Source: an uncultured Methanomethylovorans sp. (lineage in GTDB: Archaea; Halobacteriota; Methanosarcinia; Methanosarcinales; Methanosarcinaceae). Taken from it: DNA of 9,177 bases. The position numbers were made by a program, and so were the translations under genes. Positions within the stretch are counted from its first letter, which is position 1. The number at the start of each line of letters is the position of its first letter. Under the pieces are notes generated by a model. That model was given only the letters and a program-made list of their open reading frames with translations, ran no database searches and was not told the origin of the DNA. The stretch spans positions 1-9,177 of the forward strand of contig CALBTS010000299.1 of the NCBI GenBank assembly GCA_937968035.1, read 5' to 3'. This document shows, one piece after another, positions 5,314-9,177 of the stretch.

Positions 5314-7038
5314 ATGGAACACGACATAAGCATACGAATAGGAGGAGAAGCCGGACAGGGTATACAAACCATAGGCCTTGCGCTGGCAAAGACATTCCAA
5401 AAAAGTGGGCTGCACGTTTTTTCAACACAGTACTATCTATCGAGGGTTCGGGGAGGGAACAACTATTTCCAAATAAGGGTGAGCGACAGGCCAGTAAGAG
5501 CGATGTCAGACAGGTTGGATATGCTGATCGCACTGGACAGAATGTCTGTTGAAAAATACATGGAAGAGCTGAGTGATGGTGTTTTACTCCTGGACGCAGA
5601 AGAATTTAAAATTCCCAGCTATGACAAACAACTATTTGATGTGCCATTCCAGAAAATAGCAAAAGAGACTGGCGGCAGCAAGTTATATACAAGCACTGTG
5701 GCCATGGGGGCTGTCCTGGGCTTGCTCTGCTTTGAATTGAGATATCTGGAAGATGTGTTAAGAGATACGTTCTCAAAAAAAGGAGAAGAAATAATTCACA
5801 GTAATATACTGGCCGCAAGAGCTGGCTATGATCATGCGCAGAATAACTATAAGGGCAAGTGTAAATACTCTTTTGAAAAGGCCAGCAGAACTTCAAGGAA
5901 GATGTTAATAGATGGGAATGATGCTGTAGGGCTTGGTGCGCTTGCGGCAGGCGTGCAATTCCTTGCCTCTTACCCTATGACCCCTTCCACCGGAGTGATG
6001 AATTTTGTGGCTGCACATGCAGATAAGTTCAATGTGATAGTCGAACAGGCGGAAGATGAGATCAGCGCCCTTAATATGGTATTAGGTGCATCTTTTGCGG
6101 GTGCCAGAGCCATGACCACCACATCCGGAGGTGGATTCAGCCTTATGGCTGAAGCTTTAGGGCTGGCAGGTATGACAGAGACCCCTGCCGTAATATTCCT
6201 TGGCCAGCGTCCCGGACCTGCTACCGGGCTGCCTACAATGACCGAACAGGGGGACCTGTTGTTCGCATTGCACGCTTCCCAGGGAGAGTTTCCCCGATGC
6301 ATACTTGCCCCGAAGACCCCCGAGGATGCGTTTTATCTCACGGCGAAGGCTTTTAACCTGGCGGACAAGTACCAGATCCCTGTGTTTATCATGAGTGACC
6401 AATACCTTGCAGATGCCCAGTTCACTTGCGAGCGGTTCGATGCTTCAAAGATCACCATCGATAGACATCTGTTATCAGATGATGAACTGGGAACTATGGA
6501 CACATACAAGCGTTATAGCATCACATCTGATGGCATTTCGCCCCGTGCCCTGCCTGGTCAGAGTGAGCACCTTGTAGTTGCGGATAGTGATGAACACAAT
6601 GAGGAGGGACACATTGACCAGACAGCAGATAATCGTATACTTATGATGGAAAAGAGAATGAGGAAACTTAAAGGGCTTACAATGGAAATGGAAGGCCCTG
6701 AGGTGTACGGACCTCAGGAAGCAGATGTTACTCTTATTGGATGGGGATCGTCATATGGACCCCTTGCAGAAACAGTGGAACTGCTAAATGAAGAAGGACA
6801 AAGTCTGAACCTCGTACATTTCACACATATATACCCTATTAACAGGGAAGAGATAAGGAATATGATAACAGGGAAAGGAACTACTGTATGTGTGGAGAGT
6901 AATGCAACAGGGCAGTTCGCAAAGCTATTGAAAACCGAAGCAGACATATCTGTTGATATGAACCTGCTAAGGTACGATGGTATGCCTTTCACCCCGGGAT
7001 ATGTAATACTTGCCCTGCATGAGAAGAAGGTGATCTGA
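5314..7038 (+). CDS. korA: 2-oxoacid:ferredoxin oxidoreductase, fused gamma-alpha subunit
   Basis: Large subunit of a two-subunit 2-oxoacid:ferredoxin oxidoreductase, which splits a 2-oxoacid with CoA into acyl-CoA, CO2 and reduced ferredoxin, or runs in reverse. The protein has 574 residues. Residues 1-190 are the gamma domain (IRIGGEAGQGIQTIGLALAK, later RVRGGNNYFQIRV). From about residue 197 the alpha domain begins (DGNDAVGLGALAAGVQFLAS), with the substrate-loop motif YPMTPST at 220-226, EQAEDEISALNMVLGASFAG, and Arg299 in GQRPGPATGLPT, matching the position of the carboxylate-binding Arg of Sulfolobus-type enzymes. The start is fixed by AAGGGGGAAG directly upstream of the ATG. It overlaps korB by one base. 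There is no ferredoxin-like delta subunit, so electrons must leave through the cluster of KorB. The gene symbol follows the KorAB naming; the true substrate (2-oxoglutarate, pyruvate or another 2-oxoacid) cannot be told from the sequence. Confidence 0.9.
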   Translation: MEHDISIRIGGEAGQGIQTIGLALAKTFQKSGLHVFSTQYYLSRVRGGNNYFQIRVSDRPVRAMSDRLDMLIALDRMSVEKYMEELSDGVLLLDAEEFKIPSYDKQLFDVPFQKIAKETGGSKLYTSTVAMGAVLGLLCFELRYLEDVLRDTFSKKGEEIIHSNILAARAGYDHAQNNYKGKCKYSFEKASRTSRKMLIDGNDAVGLGALAAGVQFLASYPMTPSTGVMNFVAAHADKFNVIVEQAEDEISALNMVLGASFAGARAMTTTSGGGFSLMAEALGLAGMTETPAVIFLGQRPGPATGLPTMTEQGDLLFALHASQGEFPRCILAPKTPEDAFYLTAKAFNLADKYQIPVFIMSDQYLADAQFTCERFDASKITIDRHLLSDDELGTMDTYKRYSITSDGISPRALPGQSEHLVVADSDEHNEEGHIDQTADNRILMMEKRMRKLKGLTMEMEGPEVYGPQEADVTLIGWGSSYGPLAETVELLNEEGQSLNLVHFTHIYPINREEIRNMITGKGTTVCVESNATGQFAKLLKTEADISVDMNLLRYDGMPFTPGYVILALHEKKVI

Positions 7039-7892
7039 TGGTTACAATGGAGGATTATCCTGACATTGAGACCGAATGGTGTCCAGGATGCGGGAACTTT
7101 GGAATAATTAAAGCTATCAGGAAAGCACTGGTGAACATGGGTAAGGCGCCGCATGAAGTTCTCATGGTGTCCGGCATAGGACAGGCAGGTAAACTTCCCC
7201 ATTATATGAAATGTAATACGTTCAATGGGCTGCATGGAAGAACATTGCCTCCGGCCACCGGGGCAAAAATAGCTAACCATGAACTGACGGTCCTCACAGT
7301 AGGTGGCGATGGGGATGCTTATGGAGAAGGTGGTAATCACCTGATCCATGCCATCAGACGTAATCCGAACATAACTGCCATTGTTAACGATAACCAGATA
7401 TACGGCCTTACCAAAGGACAGGCATCTCCTACAAGTGAGCTTGGTATGAAGACCAAGGTCCAGACCCATGGAGTGGTAAATACACCTCTAAACCCGCTTG
7501 CTCTTGCCATTTCCCTGGACTGTTCCTTTGTGGCGAGGGGATATGCAGGAAATATCGAACATCTGGCAGGCATTCTGGAAGAAGCGATTACGCACCGAGG
7601 TTTTGCATTGGTGGACATCCTGCAACCGTGCGTATCCTTTAATAAACTCAACACATTCAAGTGGTATGCAGAAAGAGTATACAGGCTTGATGAAGAAGGG
7701 TATGTGCCTGATGACCGGATAAAGGCTTTTGAGAGATCGCTTGAATGGGGAGACCGGATACCTATAGGGATATTTTACAAGAAAGAAAAGCCTACCCTTG
7801 AAGACGGATTTGGTGTGCTTGGAGAAGGAACTCTTATTAGTAGGCCTAAAGATCAGACCCTGGTAGATGAATTGATAGATTCGTTCATGTGA
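7038..7892 (+). CDS. korB: 2-oxoacid:ferredoxin oxidoreductase, beta subunit
   Basis: Thiamine diphosphate and iron-sulfur subunit of the KorAB enzyme, 284 residues. The TPP/Mg motif runs from GDGD at 90-93 to VNDNQIYG at 116-123, followed by LTKGQASPT, as in Sulfolobus-type beta subunits. Cluster ligands expected from that family are Cys15 and Cys18 (EWCPGCGNFG), a Cys in GIGC, and Cys198 (LQPCVSFN). Here GIGC reads GIGQ (Gln49), but a Cys is present ten residues later at Cys59 (PHYMKCNTFNGLHGR). The C-terminal stretch EWGDRIPIGIFYKKE is also typical. The ATG at 7038 shares one base with the korA stop and is preceded by AAGGTGAT at 7027-7034, so the subunits are translationally coupled and should be made in equal amounts. 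Confidence 0.92.
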   Translation: MVTMEDYPDIETEWCPGCGNFGIIKAIRKALVNMGKAPHEVLMVSGIGQAGKLPHYMKCNTFNGLHGRTLPPATGAKIANHELTVLTVGGDGDAYGEGGNHLIHAIRRNPNITAIVNDNQIYGLTKGQASPTSELGMKTKVQTHGVVNTPLNPLALAISLDCSFVARGYAGNIEHLAGILEEAITHRGFALVDILQPCVSFNKLNTFKWYAERVYRLDEEGYVPDDRIKAFERSLEWGDRIPIGIFYKKEKPTLEDGFGVLGEGTLISRPKDQTLVDELIDSFM

Positions 7893-7915
7893 TCTTGCCG
7901 GATCACTTCATCTTT
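7889..7915 (+). terminator. Hairpin terminator candidate between korB and the methyltransferase
   Basis: GTGATC (7889-7894) and GATCAC (7901-7906) form a 6-bp stem around a 6-base loop, overlapping the korB stop codon. The plus strand then reads TTCATCTTTT, so a weak terminator for kor is plausible. The opposite gene ends at 7908, and only 15 bases separate the two convergent stops. Confidence 0.38.
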
Positions 7916-8516
7916 TCTGAGGTCTGTCCCTCAGGATGCCCTTTAAGACTACCAGTTCTTCAAAAAAACACTTTTCTTTTACCACAACTTCCGATCCAAA
8001 GCCTGCTTCTTCCATCAAGAGCTTTGTCTTTTCAATTCCTGTAAGCGATGAGATCAAAAGTAGTATGATGCCGGTGGAACAAAGATGGAGAGAGACGTTT
8101 TCAAGGAACCTGCAGAGAGGTCCCGTACCATCAACACCACCATCAAAAGCATAGTTGAGCCAGCCGGGAACCTTATCCTCTTCTAAAGTGGGAAGGTATG
8201 GAGGATTGAAAATGATCATATCAAAATACTTGAGCGGCTTGAAAGCAGAGAACATGTCGGCCCTGATGGTCAGAACTCCATTATCACAAGCACATTTCAC
8301 AGCATGGGGATTTATGTCCGTAGCAAGCAGGTCCACATCCAGGTTTGACTGTATGACCGCAGAAACAAAACCTGTACCTGTGCCTATTTCCAGGATCTTC
8401 ATGCCTTTCTTTGCAAATTTAAGTGCAGCATCGGCAAGCAAAAAGGAATCTTCTGCAGGCTCGTAGACATCCTCAGCAAATTTCACACAGGCTTTTCTGT
8501 AAGTGATGCAGGGCAT
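7908..8516 (-). CDS. HemK/Mtq2-family release-factor glutamine methyltransferase
   Basis: SAM-dependent N5-glutamine methyltransferase of 202 residues, probably the archaeal counterpart of Mtq2/HEMK2, which methylates the GGQ glutamine of the translation release factor. Visible motifs are the N-terminal signature VYEPAEDSFLL (17-27), SAM-binding motif I LEIGTGTGFVSA (42-53), acidic motif II ATDINPHAV (65-73) and the substrate-glutamine motif NPPYLPT (104-110). It lacks the N-terminal helical domain of bacterial PrmC, as the archaeal/eukaryal type does. Two ATG codons stand side by side at 8519 and 8516. I prefer 8516 because AGGAG lies five bases upstream; the other is only two bases from it. 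Either start overlaps the TGA of ksgA, so the two genes are translationally coupled. KsgA next to a HemK-type gene is a common archaeal arrangement, in a translation-related cluster. Confidence 0.85.
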   Translation of the reverse strand: MPCITYRKACVKFAEDVYEPAEDSFLLADAALKFAKKGMKILEIGTGTGFVSAVIQSNLDVDLLATDINPHAVKCACDNGVLTIRADMFSAFKPLKYFDMIIFNPPYLPTLEEDKVPGWLNYAFDGGVDGTGPLCRFLENVSLHLCSTGIILLLISSLTGIEKTKLLMEEAGFGSEVVVKEKCFFEELVVLKGILRDRPQKR

Positions 8517-9177
8517 CATGTCTCCTGCTGCATTGCAAGTATCCTATCGGACAGTGCAGCAAGCTGGGCAGGGTCCAGATTCTCAGGCCTTAGTTTCATC
8601 AGGTCCTCCGGTAGCCTGGAAACAACCTGCTTGACATTGTGTATGCCTAACATGTGGTTACTTTCTACAATAGCATTCTTTATTTTCTTGCGCCTTTTGG
8701 TAAAAACCGCTGTTACGAACTTGAGGAAGAAATCCTTATTTGTTACTGTAAAAGGAGCTGACCTTGGGCAGACCTTTACCACAGCGGACTCTACCTGAGG
8801 CGGAGGAGAAAAGACACCTTTTGGAACTTTCATAATAATAGATGCATCTGCAAAGTATGCAGTATTCACTGTTAATCTGCTGTAATCATCTGATCCCGGC
8901 GTTGCTGTCATGCGCCGGGCGAACTCATACTGGTACATGAGTATCCCCAGCTTGAAATCGTACCTGAAGAGCTTGAAGGTTATTTCCGAAGAAATGGAGT
9001 ACGGCAGGTTCGCCACTACTTTATCGAAGACGGGAATTTCCACCCTCAGGACATCCCCGTGGATAAGCTGCAGTTTCTCTTCTCCCCTGAACCTGTCTTC
9101 CAGTACAGCCACAAGCTTTGGATCAAATTCGACTGCTATTACTCTGCCGGCCCGGCGCAATAGACGCTCTGTCAGGT
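8516..9177 (-). CDS. ksgA: KsgA/Dim1 rRNA adenine dimethyltransferase, 5' end outside window
   Basis: Dimethylates two adjacent adenines near the 3' end of 16S rRNA during small-subunit maturation. The window holds 219 codons; about 50 N-terminal residues, with SAM motif I, lie beyond 9177. The frame is open right to the edge, reading LTERLLRRAGRVIAVEFDPK, so no start codon should be placed at the TTG at 9160. Seen motifs are VIAVEFDPKLV (SAM ribose-binding acid), IHGDVLRVEIP, the catalytic NLPYSISSEITFKL, and FSPPPQVESAVV, followed by the C-terminal helical domain with FTKRRKKIKNAI. Length and motifs are normal for the part present. The stop TGA overlaps the start of the downstream methyltransferase. 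In many archaea genes for L21e, RpoF and a DUF655 protein come before ksgA; they would lie past the right edge. Confidence 0.93.
   Translation of the reverse strand, partial: LTERLLRRAGRVIAVEFDPKLVAVLEDRFRGEEKLQLIHGDVLRVEIPVFDKVVANLPYSISSEITFKLFRYDFKLGILMYQYEFARRMTATPGSDDYSRLTVNTAYFADASIIMKVPKGVFSPPPQVESAVVKVCPRSAPFTVTNKDFFLKFVTAVFTKRRKKIKNAIVESNHMLGIHNVKQVVSRLPEDLMKLRPENLDPAQLAALSDRILAMQQET

Noticed and set aside
6714..7469. 251-codon open frame on the minus strand across the korA-korB junction
   Set aside because: It lies wholly antisense to two clear genes, its peptide is rich in Cys, Ser and His with no recognisable domain, and the opposite frames carry conserved motifs.
1..9177. CRISPR array, insertion sequence or prophage
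   Set aside because: No regularly spaced repeats, transposase, integrase or terminal repeats were seen; the genes are core metabolism, signalling and translation.

Overview
The window is archaeal chromosome from a methanogen, most likely Methanosarcinaceae. The evidence is a formylmethanofuran dehydrogenase polyferredoxin, a GHMP-type (archaeal) shikimate kinase, a short archaeal PurE, a response regulator with a methanogen-type output domain, and ribosome-binding sites of the GGAG/GGTGAT kind next to AT-rich TATA-like promoters. The exact genus cannot be read from this sequence. The first 46 bases are not biological. They are an unclipped Illumina P7-side adapter with an 8-base index, so the left edge is a contig end and the gene there is cut artificially.

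Layout. (1) 47-1196, minus strand: fwdF-fwdA, the start of a formylmethanofuran dehydrogenase operon (first step of CO2 reduction, or last oxidation step in methylotrophic growth). (2) 1197-1647: AT-rich divergent promoter region with TATA-like boxes on both strands and one doubtful 56-codon frame. (3) 1648-3216, plus strand: aroK-aroQ-purE, a tight operon for aromatic amino acid and purine synthesis. (4) 3236-5071, minus strand: a single-domain KaiC-like ATPase followed by a response regulator with no DNA-binding domain, a likely two-gene signalling unit. (5) 5072-5313: divergent promoter region with two dyad elements. (6) 5314-7892, plus strand: korA-korB, a two-subunit 2-oxoacid:ferredoxin oxidoreductase with fused gamma-alpha chain. 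(7) 7908-9177, minus strand: ksgA (cut by the right edge) and an Mtq2/HemK-type methyltransferase, a translation-related pair.

How the genes work together. The two redox systems, Fwd and Kor, both exchange electrons with ferredoxin-level carriers. The KaiC-like/response-regulator unit is transcribed away from kor and shares its upstream region, so a link between signalling and 2-oxoacid/ferredoxin metabolism is possible, but this is inference from position only. The remaining genes are housekeeping.

Points most worth a second look: the Cys-to-Gln change at an expected iron-sulfur ligand of KorB, the Cys-to-Asp change in the eighth cluster motif of FwdF, active-site differences in AroQ and PurE, the KaiC-like/response-regulator pair, and several inverted repeats beside the promoters and gene ends. 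No CRISPR array, insertion sequence, tRNA or rRNA was seen.
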